From assembly GCA_007644065.1 (NCBI GenBank), contig VJWN01000039.1, positions 150,779 through 214,778 of the forward strand: DNA of 64,000 bases, written 5' to 3'. This DNA comes from Margaritispora aquatica (Eukaryota > Ascomycota > Leotiomycetes > Helotiales > Discinellaceae). Under the pieces are notes generated by a model, which worked only from the letters and a program-made list of their open reading frames with translations, ran no database searches and had not been told where the DNA came from. Every line of letters starts with the position of its first letter. Within the stretch, counting starts at the first letter, position 1. A program made the position numbers and the translations under genes. Shown in pieces: positions 1 to 11,865 of the stretch.

Positions 1-1
1 C

Positions 2-571
2 CGCTTCCCGAACGCCACGACGAAACCCCAAGCTCCACTCGACGACGCCCGAGAAGCACTGTCCCTGATCGAAAGTAACGGCTTCACAGCGTCTAACATA
101 GGTCTCTGCGGTGTTTCTTCCGGCGGCCATCTCGCTGCTGCGCTGTTAGCCGAGTATCCTTCCTTGTGGACAGCGCCCACGCCCTCGCCTCCCAAACCGG
201 CATTTGCGATTATCGGGTACGGACCCATTTCCACCAACGCCGTGGGCCGCACCATCATCGAGAACAAAGCCGCGCTCGCACCGCCTGAGAAGCAGGAGCT
301 GTACAACGTCGTGCAGCCAGATGTGCAGCTCCTGTCGCCTGCGCCGCCGTCGTTCATCGTGTATTCGGGCAGCGATCCCGTCGTGCCGGTCATCAATGCG
401 TATCGTCTTGCCGAGGGCATCACGAAGAGTGGTGGTGCGGTCGAGCTGCATATCTTTGCGGATGCGCCGCATGGCTTTGCGTTGGACACGAAGGATTTGC
501 CCGTCGCGAAGTGGCCGGAGATGTGTGAGGCGTGGATGGCGCAGCATGGATTCTCGAGTGTTGCAAAGTAG
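2..571 (+). CDS. Alpha/beta hydrolase (esterase/lipase-like), 3' part only
   Basis: The gene is cut by the left edge; the frame is open from base 2 to the TAG at 569-571 (189 codons). The fold's signatures are visible: a nucleophile elbow GVSSGGH (bases about 108-128), an acid-loop GSDPVVP, and a C-terminal APHGF carrying the likely catalytic histidine. This is the arrangement of BD-FAE/acetyl-esterase-like serine hydrolases, which act on small ester or lipid substrates. The substrate cannot be told. No signal peptide can be judged because the N-terminus is missing. Its right neighbour is convergent. Assignment to the superfamily is firm; anything narrower is inference. Confidence 0.85.
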   Translation, partial: RFPNATTKPQAPLDDAREALSLIESNGFTASNIGLCGVSSGGHLAAALLAEYPSLWTAPTPSPPKPAFAIIGYGPISTNAVGRTIIENKAALAPPEKQELYNVVQPDVQLLSPAPPSFIVYSGSDPVVPVINAYRLAEGITKSGGAVELHIFADAPHGFALDTKDLPVAKWPEMCEAWMAQHGFSSVAK

Positions 572-933
572 TTACCTAAACACTCTTATCCGAGAAAGGA
601 TTCATTTCAAACCAACACTGCACAGCACTTGATATTCAAGCATAGTTCGGTGATTTCTTCATGGGACGTGTTATATTGAAGAGCCTGAATGTAAGTAGTG
701 GTGTCCAGTCATGTGGAATAGATGCGTACTTCAGAAAACAGGATTGTAATTCTCTGTACTTGAAACTTCGTTCATCGCCATAAACAAACAGTTCATCGCC
801 TAACTTCCTAATTTCATAATCAACTTCTTCTTGAAGAGAACCCATCATCCAAACCACCTATCCGCTATGTACATATATTTCGGTAAAGTATAACTACTAG
901 AAGAGAACCCTTCCGCCACCACACCATCGACAC
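572..933. other. Intergenic, convergent gene ends
   Basis: This is the space between the hydrolase stop and the stop of the solute-binding-like gene. A 73-codon minus-strand frame at 636-857 has no recognisable domain. Nothing else is seen. Confidence 0.6.
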
Positions 934-2293
934 TTACAAAGCTGGGTTCGGATACATCTCTAACGGCCCCGGTCCCTGCGGCGTGCCTAGGACCTCCTCA
1001 AACATATTCTTCCACCACTCGACACCGGCACGATCATGCTCCCAGCGTCTGAACTTGGTGATCTCGGTGATGTTGCTGCCGTACGGATCCACGCCTCGGG
1101 CCTTGTTGAGGCTGTTGAGCGGCGACGCGCCGGCGCTGCTGGTGTTCTGGCGCGCGTACGAGGTCAGGAAGCTCATGAAGAGCTTGGATGCCTCGGGCCG
1201 CGGCGTGTTGGCGAGAATCCCGCCCGTTTGCGCCCAGCTCATCGTTTGCTCCGGCACCGAGGGCGACTTGCTGCTCATGTATGAGCCGCTGCCGCCGCCG
1301 CCGGTGAAGGTCAGCGCGATGGGGGATGTGGAGTTGTGGTCTGGTGGATGGAGTTAGTGTGTGATAAGCGAGAGTGTTGAGGACAAGCTTACATTTGCTT
1401 CTGATTTCGTTACCAGGGGTTGCAGTGCCGCGAACCCATGTGACGTTGTTCTGTGCAAGAGCATACAACCAGCTGGATCCGTAGTGGGCGACGATGAGAG
1501 AGAACAGGTATGCGACCGCGTCATCATCATTGGGGTATGTGAGGATGAGCTTCCCCTTCCACTTCGGGTTGGCGAAATCTTCGTATGTGCTTGGGATATC
1601 GGAGCTGTTCAGCTTGGTGTTGTCCCACGATATTGTGCCGAAGCCATCTTGGTCGGCGTTAGTGTTTGGTACCTTAGTTTAATGTGCTGAGAAGTAGAAG
1701 GCTTACAGATTGCAATAGGGAGGTATGCGCCATCGAAATCCTTCTCAGTAGCCAGTATATCGTCGAAGTTGGAAGGCTTGTAGTACATGAGTCTGTTGGC
1801 GTTCTTCCAGCGAGTGAAGTCGTGTAGGGTTTGGATGACGACAACATCTGTGACTGAGATGTTTTCGAAGTATGCTCGGTCGATGCGATTGTCGTGATAC
1901 TTGCTCCTGAAAAGAAATCGAAGTTAGCTTCGGTAATAACTTGCATTAAACAACCAGCACCGCAACTGGCTTGGCCAAGCTGAAACCAAACCCTGAGTTT
2001 CATCTGGGTGTTATTTTCAAGTGATTCAGAGTGAGGTTTGCTTACAAGTCAACACTGAGGTTCAAAGGGATATCTGGAAACTGCGTCTTCCACGCATTGA
2101 TAACTCCCTGTCCTTGAGCTCCATCATCACCTCCCCAAAAGACACGAAGAGGTCCCTTGGATTGAGTAGAATTGATCTCAGCTTTCGCAGCAGTGTAAAT
2201 CTCAGCAATTGAACGAGTGTCGACAGGGACTTGAGCTCGATATTGTGCGATGGCTGTGCTAGCAAGCACACCGAGGAGAAGAGTGGACCGCAT
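934..2293 (-). CDS. Secreted periplasmic-binding-protein-like (ABC substrate-binding fold) protein
   Basis: Four exons on the minus strand: 2293-2046, 1906-1707, 1647-1393, 1340-934 (369 residues). The ATG at 2293 opens a clear signal peptide (hydrophobic LLLGVLASTAIA, cleavage likely before QYRAQ). Mature-protein features such as WKTQFPDIPLNL, NPKWKGKLILTYPNDD and GVEWWKNMFEEVLG resemble extracellular solute-binding proteins of bacterial Fe3+/small-molecule ABC importers (SBP_bac_6-like). Fungi have no matching importer, so the role is unknown; a secreted ligand-binding or host-interaction role is only a guess. Three introns show the gene is fully at home in a fungal genome. The third exon start (AAG|ATGG) was chosen because it keeps the frame; alternative acceptors nearby break it. 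Confidence 0.8.
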
Positions 2294-3323
2294 TCTTGTG
2301 AGATGGAAAAAAGAGTGTGAGGTGTGATGTGATGAAAACCCAAGAACAGACGCCATATTGACTCGTTTATATACAACAGCAACCAGTCATCGGCATATCT
2401 GGGGGAGTCGAGTTAATCTAAACGGTCCTTTGCGGTCCTTTGCATCTTCCTGCTAAGGAACCCCCAAGTCTTCAGTTCATGGACAGGAGACGCCCATCCC
2501 AACCAATAGAAATACTAAGCGCATGAAGATCCATATGTTTACTTGAAATTAGAAACACAAGCAATTGCGTCAAGTGGGGAGACGAGGGTTTAAAAAAACC
2601 TTAAATCATCCTTTTTAGGCGAGACGTCGGCATCTCATGGCATCCAAGCATGCCATCTTATAAAGCCGATCATTGTTACAAATCTTCCATCCCAATTGTG
2701 GGGTACGAGGTGTGGGATGCCGGTGGTGGGTTTCGGCCGATGTTGAATGCTGGTGGTGTTGGATGCCGGTCTTGGAGACGGGGTGTCCGGTGCGTGAAGT
2801 CTCGGCTATAATGGTTGTTCTTATTAACGCACGATTGAAGATGACTTCGTTTAATTTCAGAGCTTGGGATTTGCGGAGGAAATTCCTAACTTAGTATTGT
2901 TCCATGTTGAGGTTACACTGTGTTTGATACATCTTATTTAGGCTGAGATAAGGTGGAAGGTCAATCAGATCTGACCGTAGAACAAGCTTAGGAACGCAGC
3001 GGTGGTTTTTTAGGTGAGATACATATCTTTCGTCCTTCCTGAAGGAGAGAAGATTATACTTGAAACACCGAATTCTTGATTCCCTCGTCTCTCATGTCTG
3101 GGTTAACTAGTCTGTTCAATTTGAAAGGTACCATAATAAGCTGAGCAAGAAATGTCAAGGCCTAGCCAAGAAATAGCAATCTCGGAAGATCCCTAGTCAG
3201 CAAGAAATATACCGTGGACGTTAGAGATTACTATTAACAAAAGTTGTCAAGATGATTATGTTTTTGGTACAGTTGGGCAGCGATCTCTTTACTGCTCATG
3301 CTAAAATTACACAGCTTCTGTTC
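2294..3323. other. Intergenic
   Basis: Upstream of the solute-binding-like gene and downstream of the MFS gene. Moderately AT-rich. A G/T-rich stretch with imperfect repeats of GATGCCGGT and GGTGGT lies around 2714-2772. No convincing gene is seen. Confidence 0.55.
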
Positions 3324-5418
3324 TCATGCTGAAGCAACGACTTTCTCATCCTCAGCTTTACTAAGTTCTTTCCCCTGGATTTTCTTGTCGCTGTCGAGTT
3401 GTGGAAGTTTCTCAACATCTCCGCTCTTCTTGTCATCTTCCTCACGCTTCTCCTTCTTCACACTCTTCCACTCGACGAGTAGACTCGCAGGAAATGTCGC
3501 GACTGCCAGAACAAGTGCCACTAAAAAGGTTTGAACGACTGCGTTGTTGTAGAGATTCAAGACCTGTTGGAGAGCTTCTTTGTTGTTTCCAAGAATAGCC
3601 TGGGCATTGGCAATAAGAGTGGTGGCTCCACTGCCGCTGATCAAGGATATATCCAAATCTGGAAGAACCTTGGCCAGGCCTTTTCTCAACTTTTGATCGA
3701 AAACGTTCTGACTAATGGCAACCGCCACCGTCCCTCCCAGCGACCGAACAAGAATGCTCAAACTTGTGCCTGCGGCAATTTGCTCCTTGGGTAGGACAGT
3801 TTGAATGGCGATGTTACATTGCTCGAGCGTCATTCCAACACCAGCGGCAAATAAGATTTGGTATCCAATCCAAATTCCGGTGCTCGCATCTGGTTTCAAC
3901 GTGTAGAAAAGGCCTGCGCCCACAGACATGATGATAGATCCTACGATCAGGAACGGTGTATAGTAGCCGAAGACCACAACCGCTCCTCCTGAGGCGATGG
4001 ATATCACTATCAAGCTGAGGATCATGGGCAAAACATGGATACCAGACTGCTCCGCATTGTCGCCGCGTATTGCTTGGAACCTTGAGATGTTAGTCCATTT
4101 GATGTGACCCGACTAGAACTCTACTTACCAGAGTGGTAGATAGTAAACTATGACAGTGAATGCTCCTGATCCAAGCATCATGAACGAACAGGCTCCAATG
4201 ACACTTCGTTGCTTCAATAAGCTGAAAGGCACGGTTGCATCCTCCCCTAGGTAGTACTGAAATACAAGCCAGACAATGAAGGACACTCCAAAGCAAACGA
4301 ATGGTGCAATTACATGCGCGTCACTCCATGGATACTGAGTACCGCCCCATTGCAGTGCAAGTAGAAGACAGATGATAGATGGAACGAATATGGCAGTACC
4401 GATTGGATCGAGGCGTTTGACTTGCTGCCACCAGGTTTTCTTTTCTGACTTGAGTGCAGACTGTCCTAGTGATTTTGGGAGGATGAATCCAATGAGCACA
4501 AGAACCAGAGCACCAATTGGGAGGTTAACTAGCATTTGTTAGGTATCGTTCGTAGAAATGATTCTAATGATTAGAGTTGATCACATAGACCAGCATTTAA
4601 GACATTGCTGTCTACCAACATGTAGATTTGGGGTGACATACTGTAAAAGCACCATCTCCAAGACACACGAACTGTCAGAGCACCACCTAAGATCAAGTTA
4701 GCCCACTGAAGGGGTGTAAGGTGCTATGATGCATACCAAGTAAGGGTCCAACCACCGACGCAATACCAAAGGTACCTCCAATAAACCCAGTAAACAAACT
4801 CCTCTTTCTCAGTGGAGTACTTTCGGCAATGATGATGAAGCAACCGCCAAAGATACCTCCGCCTCCAATTCCTAAGTACAGGAAAACAAAATTAGCATAC
4901 AAGACACTTTGGGTGCTGGAGATGCTTTACTTACCAGCGATCGCGCGACCAATGATCAAGGTAATTGAGTTCGGCGCAGCTCCAGATATGGCGCTCCCGA
5001 TTTCGAATATGAAGATAGCCGACAAGAAGACCCATTTCGTTCGAAAGATAGTATACGCCCTGCCATAGGCCAGTTGAAAGGCGCAAGTAGTGAGCAGGAA
5101 TGAAGCATTGTACCATGAAACATCTTCGAGACTGTTGAACTGCGAAGTGATGGTTGGAATGGCTGTAGCCAGAATCGTTCCATCGATGGCTACCAAAAAG
5201 GTACTGGCACAGATCGAGACGAAGATGAGAACAAGCGGAAGGCCGGTAGGATACTTCGCATCGTCATCTTCGGTTTTGGACTCAACGGTTGGATCTGGGC
5301 CGGAGATCGAGATCACTGGCTTCTCGCTAGGTGTTGCAGAGCTGGTTTGTGAAAGGTTCCTTTGGGAATTTTCGTCTTGCACCGCATTTGGGGGCGTGCT
5401 AGCTTTCTCGGAGAGCAT
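3324..5418 (-). CDS. MFS multidrug/toxin exporter, DHA2-like (14 TM)
   Basis: Five exons: 5418-4935, 4871-4737, 4686-4642, 4528-4129, 4080-3324, giving 606 residues. A cytosolic acidic N-terminus is followed by [17 protein letters not shown] in TM1, a hallmark of 14-helix proton antiporters, then [32 protein letters not shown], and later helices including LVLVLIGF and [15 protein letters not shown]. The tail is charged (many E, K, D). The ATG at 5418 was chosen because the frame has no earlier ATG. It probably exports small hydrophobic compounds at the plasma membrane. It is 20 kb from the FAS/NRPS cluster with unrelated genes between, so a link to that cluster is not supported by position. 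Confidence 0.92.
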
Positions 5419-6062
5419 ATCTAAAGGGTCCGAGCGGGTGCTCAAGTTCTTCGTTTGTTTTGTAGGTGCGATTCCTTGTACACGATACCGAATAACTTGT
5501 TCCCGCGAACAAAAAAAGAATGACGAGAGGTTAGATGGAATTTATAAAGAGTGAATCAACGGCTGAAAGCAAGCGTACGGCAAGTTTTGACCGCGTCATG
5601 ACTTTTGTGAGGTTGAGGACATGGCCCAGCTTTGTACGGCAAAAATTGGCCGGTTCGCTTATTTCTGTGTTTAGGTATATCACGTGACCATCGACATATA
5701 CCTAGGCCGCTCCTCTAAATGGGTTCTGTCTATCAGAATATAATGTACAATGGGATAGGGAGATAAGTGCCTGAAGAAACGTAGAATAATATTTTAAGAG
5801 CTTGGCTTTTCAGTATTGTGTATACGAATATCTCTAAGTAGGTTATCGCCATATTTTGCATTTTCGAACATTTGGACTCGACTTCCCAGCTTTTTGTCTA
5901 TAAATTCCGCTACAATAAAACCTTCGAAAATTTCCATACGTGACTCTGAACCCCGAACTTGGCGATTCGTGGGTACTTTATCTTTTGTTCTATGTTAGGT
6001 CTATTAGAATTGTAAATTCGTTTGGCACAAGGATTAATTTATATTTTTATGCTGGGTATAAG
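5419..6062. other. Intergenic, AT-rich
   Basis: This is the MFS 5' flank and the BTB gene 3' flank. It holds a CACGTG E-box-like palindrome (TCACGTGA, near 5680) and A/T-rich low-complexity sequence from 5,790 to 6,060. No gene is seen. Confidence 0.5.
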
Positions 6063-7104
6063 TCAAAGATGGAACAAAATTTGAAGCGGATAATTGATTC
6101 TATGCCCTATAGCAGCCGTGAGTACAATAGGAATCGATACTACCCGATCGAAGGCATGCAAACAAAGTCCAATCGTATGATTCGAAGTGTTCCAGTCCCA
6201 ACGATAGTCTCCCCTATACTTTGGCGCTGTATATCTATACTCATACATATACTCAATACTTGACTTCTCGGGGATCGTATCAGTCATCTTTTCGACTAAT
6301 TCGATTGCTTTAGAGATAGAAATGTAAACCAAGCGCGCTGGCGAAAGACCGTTTGTTTCTAGCATTTTCAAGTATGCATCTGCACATTTACCTGTCCCTT
6401 CACATCTATGAACACACATCCCTGTCCCGTCATTTATTCCTCGTATGAGTGTTTGAGCTAGTTTCAGCCTTACACCGCTTCTCTGTTCTTCTAGCCGACC
6501 TTGGGAGTGGCTTGTCAGCTATAAGTCCATATTAGTGAGTGAGTTACTTACAGAATACCCTCCAGGTCATAGCAGATTCAACCTCTTCAGATGAGAGTGC
6601 AAGGTAGGGACCCGCATAGTTGAATATCAGTTCTCGCGTAATCTCTTTAAACGCTTGTGCGTTCTGGAATAGATATGCCGCGGCAGTCAGAAGCATCAGA
6701 TCCCCAGCTTCGCTTTTTCCAGGCCGAAGCCAATTTTCGATTGCAAATTTCAGGGCATTCACACAGTCATATTTGTCCGCTGTAACGGCTACTCCTAGGA
6801 CGTCGCTTGCAGCAAGGCTTTCAGGCACCTTATTGTTCTGGTGGTGAATGATGGAACAGATAAGCTCGAGCGCACTGGCATTGTCTTCGGGCAGAAGCAG
6901 CTCTAGTGGCCCATCTCGATTGAGTAAATCATTCCCTTCCTTCCAGTTGGGCCCGAGCATAGCGGAGAAAGGTTTCGATGTCGCCTTCAGAAACAGTGAA
7001 TGGGCACGGAGCTTCACCTGTTCCGGCCCAACAACCAGAATGACGTCGCCATCTGCAGCGATGTTAACAACGGGACTTGGCTTTTTGTCTTTGGGTTTCT
7101 CCAT
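6063..7104 (-). CDS. BTB/POZ domain protein
   Basis: Two exons: 7104-6552 and 6499-6063, 329 residues. The BTB fold spans about residues 15-125: DVILVVGPEQVKLRAHSLFL, then KPFSAMLG, then an ELLLPEDNASALELICSIIHH strand/helix. A helical C-terminal half ends in a short cysteine/histidine patch (GMCVHRCEGTGKC) after the intron. This is the fungal-expanded BTB class in which the domain stands alone; partners may be cullin-3 or other BTB proteins, but that is family knowledge and not shown here. The acceptor CCCAAG|GTCGG restores a VFCRLEEQR junction. Paralogues lie at 10,412-11,359 and 23,364-24,780. Confidence 0.82.
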
Positions 7105-7969
7105 ATTGGTAATCCCGTCGATTTGGTATTGAACCTATCTCCATGACAGGAGCTCGCCAACTTGGTGGGGCCTTACATGCCCCACCAAACCAGTTGCCAA
7201 GCCTTTCATCGACAGAGTCGCATGTGATTTTAGATTTTAGTTTTTGTCGTATCTTGGGCTGAGAATACACGGAAATTGATAACTTAAGAAAACCTATTAT
7301 GATAGATAACTAGCTATTCTTCGTTACCGGAACTTATATTCCTTTCCACGTTCTATTTCAAGCAGCCATTCACGTGACGAGAAGCGGTAGGTTTTTCATC
7401 GAGGTAAGGTCAAGCAAGCAATTAGCAGTCAGGTAATCTGCCACTCAATATTTTGCGAAGGCTTTACCGATATAGAACAGGCTTTTAGAGACACCAAAGG
7501 CTTTGATTATAGCTAGAAAATATCTCAAGATTGCTCAAAAAGTCCATCTGGGTGATTCAAGCGAAAGTCGGTCTATATGTGAGCCTCTGAGTAAGCCTAC
7601 GAGGCCTACTTAGATATCATAACTCTTACCTACTTAACCTAACACCCCTAAAGTGTACCCTAAAGTGGTATACCCACATAAGAGCAGCCGTAACACCTTC
7701 TTTCGGTAAGCTATGTTTTTATAAAAAGTAAATAAATAACCATACGGAGACGGCGCACTGACCGCCGGACGTATATCGCCGAAGTGGTAAAGCCGGGGGG
7801 GAATATACCTAGGTAAGGTACACATGTCACTCATGTCCGATGCTATGCAGGAGGCCCACTTCCAAAGTCGCGGAATAAGGATAGGCACCTTACAATACTC
7901 AAGTAGCACTACGCCATAAAAGGAGTTCAATACCCCGCTCCAGGCGTCGCTCTCTGGAATAAAATAAAT
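7105..7969. other. Intergenic between divergent BTB and FMO genes
   Basis: Shared 5' region. It contains TCACGTGACG near 7372, a diverged repeat copy (7473-7573, listed separately) and a TACCTAGGTAAGGTA element at about 7806-7820. A minus-strand frame at 7634-7930 has no recognisable domain and is not called. Confidence 0.5.
7473..7573 (+). repeat. Diverged direct repeat, copy A
   Basis: By eye it aligns with 10,300-10,403 in the same orientation. The core, CTTTGATT..AGCTAGAAAATA..TCAAGATTGCTCAAAAA, then TCCAT..GTGA.T..AGCGAAAGTC, matches at roughly 80% over about 73 bases; weaker similarity (AGAACA, GAGAC) extends it to about 105 bases. It may be a decayed transposon end or a fragment of a segmental duplication. 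Confidence 0.65.
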
Positions 7970-9795
7970 ATGGCGCTACCTTTAGTTGATTTGATCGTTG
8001 TTGGTGCAGGTTAAGTTCCCAATTTACCGCAAAATTATCACCAATATACCTAAAGTACCTAAGGTATTCTATGCTGTCCTTCTGCTAACTACCTAGTTCC
8101 AGGTCCTTTTGGATTAATCGCTGCCCATACTTGGCTTGAGCTCAATCCGGATGACAATGTCATCATTCTGGAATCTGCTCCAGATCTTGGGTCAGCCAAA
8201 ATCCATTCTCAAGATTGAGCTCAACCTTCTAACATTGACAAAGAGGTGTCTGGTCCAAATCTCGCATGCACCCCATTATTACGACCCAAGCACCCCAAGG
8301 AATGTTCGAGTACCCATGCTACCCCATGGAAAAACTGCCCAAAGATCAAACTTTCTACAACTACTTCCCTGGTTCCCGTGTTACCTCTTACTTGGACGCA
8401 TTCTCAACCCACAAATTGATCTCGGGCAAGACGCTGCAAGAGCGAATCATTTTCAACAGCCATGTCAAGCACATTGTGAAATCTCATGAAACCTGGACCA
8501 TCGAAACCGAATCAAAAACCACCTTTACCACCCCCAAACTCATCGTCGCCACCGGCCTAACGTCAACACCTAACCTGCCCTCTTTCCCCAAAGCCTCCTT
8601 CACACCTCCAATAATCCACACTCGGTCACTCGCTGCGAGTGTACCGCTTCTCACCTCGCCCACAGTAAACGACGTCGTTGTTCTTGGCGGCTCCAAATCC
8701 GCCTTTGATGCTGTGCAAATCCTCCACTCCCTGAACAAGTCCGTGACATGGATCATCCGCACCACCGGCCAAGGGCCCGCTTTCCTCGCAGCGCCCAACG
8801 CGCCGTGGCCTTTACACAGTAGCCACGAGATAATCTCGATGCGTGTGGTTGCAAAAATGTCGCCATGTATATATGAGCCAGTCGATAACTGGGCGAGGTT
8901 CTGTCATGGCAATAAAGTAGGGATACGGATCGTTGATGCCGTGTGGTCCTTGGTAGATTGGATGTGGAGGCGCGTGGCGAAATTTGATCGGGATGAGAAT
9001 ATGAAGGGCTTGAAGCCTGGCAGGACGGTGTATTTAAGTGCCGACGGACTGGCGGTTTCCAATGCCAAAGGGATGTGGGACAATGTGTCGAAAGCTACGA
9101 TCTTGAGGGATGAGGTGGAGTGGGCTGAGGGACATGAACTGGTCCTGAAGAGCGGTAAGAGAGTGAGCTGCGATGCAGTCGTTGCGGCGACTGGATGGCT
9201 GAATACGTACCCAATGTTTGATGATGCGCTGGCCATGGAGCTGGGATTACCAATTCTACCCCAAAAGATACAAGAGGATGGAAAGGATACTGCAGGGTGG
9301 GACAATCTTTTCGCAGAAGCTGATGAGAGAGTTCTCGAGACCTTTCCCAGACTCGTGAATCTACCCTCTTATCCACACGCGAAATCAAAATCAACGCCAA
9401 ACAAACTATACCGCTCCATGATCCCAATCACCGGCGATATCGACCACTCAATTGTCTTCGTCGGCGCCATAGGATCCGCACAGAGTCTCAACGTCGCAGA
9501 AATTCAAGCCTTGTGGGCCACTGCTTATCTGAGTAAGAAGCTTTCGTTGCCTACAGAAGACATGATGAAAAAGGAGGTTGCACTGTCGATAGCGTGGAGG
9601 AGAAGGAGATATTTGGAGGATGGGTATAACATTATATTTGAACATTTGCAGTATATGTCCTTGTTGTTGAGGGATTTGGGATTGAATGATTTAAGGAAAG
9701 GGGGTGGATGGCGAGAGTTATTGGCGCCGTATGTGAGTGCTGACTTCAGGGGGATTTTGGAGGAGTGGAGGGAGCTGCAGGCTGTCCATAAATAA
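7970..9795 (+). CDS. Flavin-dependent monooxygenase (FMO-like)
   Basis: Three exons: 7970-8009, 8103-8190, 8244-9795, 559 residues. The N-terminal FAD Rossmann motif VVGAGPFG (residues 10-17) is split by the first intron and rebuilt exactly by splicing; the second junction rebuilds DLGGVWSKSR. The second dinucleotide-binding motif VLGGSKSA sits near residues 189-196, and ATGWLN near the middle of the C-terminal half matches the FMO ATG motif. The family hydroxylates nucleophilic N or S atoms, or acts as Baeyer-Villiger enzymes, using NADPH and O2. The substrate is unknown. The gene sits alone between two BTB genes and two copies of a short direct repeat, not in the NRPS cluster. Confidence 0.88.
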
Positions 9796-10411
9796 GGCAA
9801 CATTATAGATTCAAACACATGGCGAACGGCAGAAAGATTTACCATCTCGGAAAGAAATTTCTCTGTTGACTGGACCGAGTCTGAGCCACGAAGCACCACG
9901 CGAGCTAGAAATGAGGAGTAGGTAGAGGCTCAGTAAAGACCATTCTCAGTGACCAGCCCGCCTTCTCAGGAAACGCTCGTCACATTAGACCTTAGATCCC
10001 ACTCCGTTCGTTCTATATCTCAAGACTGATTGTTAGTCGACGAGTAGCGGTCCCCGTCATCAGCTTGCACCCTTGTATCAACGCCCAGCCTGTCAATGAG
10101 AGAGCATAGTCGTAAGGGTTCTTCGCTGTCGAGCGTAATTGCACGAAAGACAATGTAAAAAGCTTTCAACAGCCTGTGCATAACAGACTAGATTGCGTTT
10201 TTTAGTATGATAGAGTCCGTGGTATAGTACAATAATACTTGGCTACTAAATCTCGCTTAGAAACGGACTTGACTTAGGCCGATTCTAGACTTTACTAATA
10301 AAGAACAAATTTTTTGGAGACGTTGAAGACTTTGATTGTGGCTAGAAAATAGTTCAAGATTGCTCAAAAATTCCATACGTGTGACTTGAGCGAAAGTCAG
10401 CTTCCTTCGCT
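9796..10411. other. Intergenic, convergent ends
   Basis: Between the FMO stop and the stop of the second BTB gene. The only structure seen is the second copy of the direct repeat (10,300-10,403), which reaches to within 10 bases of the BTB stop codon. Confidence 0.5.
10300..10403 (+). repeat. Diverged direct repeat, copy B
   Basis: Partner of 7473-7573 in the same orientation. GCTAGAAAATA, TCAAGATTGCTCAAAAA and GCGAAAGTC are shared almost unchanged. It abuts the 3' end of a BTB gene, while copy A lies about 370 bases upstream of another BTB gene. Confidence 0.65.
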
Positions 10412-11359
10412 TCAACCAGCATTTTTTATAACTCTTTCACCCAACAACCTAGTAAGGTCTCTCGCAAAACACCCTCCTTCCTCCACCAAATCCAAAAAGC
10501 TATTGTCCTTCACTATGGTGTCGAATGCGCACACGACATAGTCTATGACCATAGTTCTCAAACGATCCATCTCCTGCCCAACTTCGTTGTCTCGAGTGTT
10601 GTCGTTGCTATAACTAAACCGAGCAAGATCCACTACCTTTCCCATGTGATCTTTGGCGACTCTGAAAGAACAAAGCGCATGGTGTAACTTATCGAGAGCT
10701 AAAGCACACAGCCCAGCAACGTCATACCGGTCAGCGAAGACATATACTCGAGCATGACAAAGAAAGAGAGAGGCTTTGTCTTCACCCTCTTCTCGGTGTT
10801 CTCGTGGTCTGAGCTTTGGGCTAACCACAGTGTAATCGCGACGTCGGAAATCATCCCAAAGACTCTGCGCAAGTGCTTCACGACCGCATTTCCCACAAGA
10901 TCTCTCAACTTCCTCAACAACACCCCACCCAAATTCGTTTTTACCCTTTCTTTTAGCATCTTTCTTGGTTTTCTTCCCAGACCCGAAGAATTCGTCCGAA
11001 TCTTCTCTCATGGATACAGCATGGGGAGCTTCTAGAACGAGTTGCTGTTGTGCGGGTGTATAGTCTCCCATGTAGGCATATTCGCAGAACCTGACAAAGG
11101 TATGTTCCTCAATATCCTCTATTATCGCAATCCGGTCTATTGCCTCGAGCATGAGCCCATTCATTAGCGCGGCAAGCGGGGCCGAATGTTCTTCCAAAAC
11201 AGCAGTATGGATCGTGAACGGCTTGCGGTCTGGAGTGTCTGGCCCTAAGAGGAACTGAAAAGTCCTGGAACTGAGAATCCTTATTGTAGTGCAAGTTAGC
11301 TTCTTTTACATATAATACAGCCTAACAGAGTTATATTACTTGTTGAAGCTCATCGTCAT
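10412..11359 (-). CDS. BTB/POZ domain protein
   Basis: Two exons: a 20-base first exon 11359-11340 (MTMSFNK) and 11279-10412; 295 residues. Splicing a 60-base intron with a GCTAAC branch site joins the start codon to ILSSRTFQFLLGP, a typical BTB beginning. The domain continues with TIHTAVLEEHSAPLAALMNG and FVRFCEYAYMGDY. A charged linker (KKTKKDAKRKGKNEFGW) and a CGKCG pair follow, then a helical region with VFADRYDVAGLCALALDKLH. Such proteins are often substrate adaptors, but no partner is evident. The first-exon model is an inference from frame and splice signals; the second exon is firm. Confidence 0.8.
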
Positions 11360-11672
11360 CCTTAACTAAACAGTTGTATTCTTAATCGATTTGATATCTT
11401 ATCGCTATGTTCTTATTTAGATAGAGAGGAGTAGAAATATTCTCCTAGACGAGGTAGTTATATTTTATGCCTAAGGCTGTATAATTTACTCACCAGCAAG
11501 CCTCACTTCGCCATAGGTATCTATCTATCCAGGTAATGAAAGTTTACACCTGAGGTGCGAAACTTAGAAAACGGCAAGTATAGCCGAGCAGTACTATACC
11601 AAGTAAACAAGATGAGTGTTATTGGACCAAAACGTATTGCGTATTGCGTATTGCTTTGCGTTGACTTGTCGA

Positions 11673-11673
<1 letters not shown>

Positions 11674-11703
<30 letters not shown>
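11674..11703 (+). repeat. (GAT)n microsatellite
   Basis: About ten GAT/ATG-phase triplets in a row. It would read as poly-aspartate in one frame, but no supported gene covers it. Confidence 0.85.
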
Positions 11704-11705
<2 letters not shown>

Positions 11706-11865
11706 GGTCTGCACATCCATCGGCCCGGCCCCGGTCTCGCAGTCGGTGGCTGCCTTACCCGCACCTGATGGTTGCCTAACTAATAACGACAACACAGAAT
11801 GAACAAAATCCGAAAAGAGATAAAAGGAAGATCTGACTGTAGTTAGTTCCCTTTACGGTGAGCCA

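Noticed and set aside
636..857. 73-codon minus-strand frame downstream of the hydrolase
   Set aside because: Short, no domain, between convergent genes; more likely 3' flanking sequence.
3324..5418. MFS transporter as part of the FAS/NRPS cluster
   Set aside because: It is 20 kb away with BTB and DUF3638 genes between, and the cluster has its own ABCC exporter.
7634..7930. 98-codon minus-strand frame upstream of the FMO gene
   Set aside because: No recognisable motif; it lies in promoter-like sequence.
11555..11779. Small frame with a poly-aspartate run
   Set aside because: It is produced by the (GAT)n microsatellite; there is no family resemblance or splice support.
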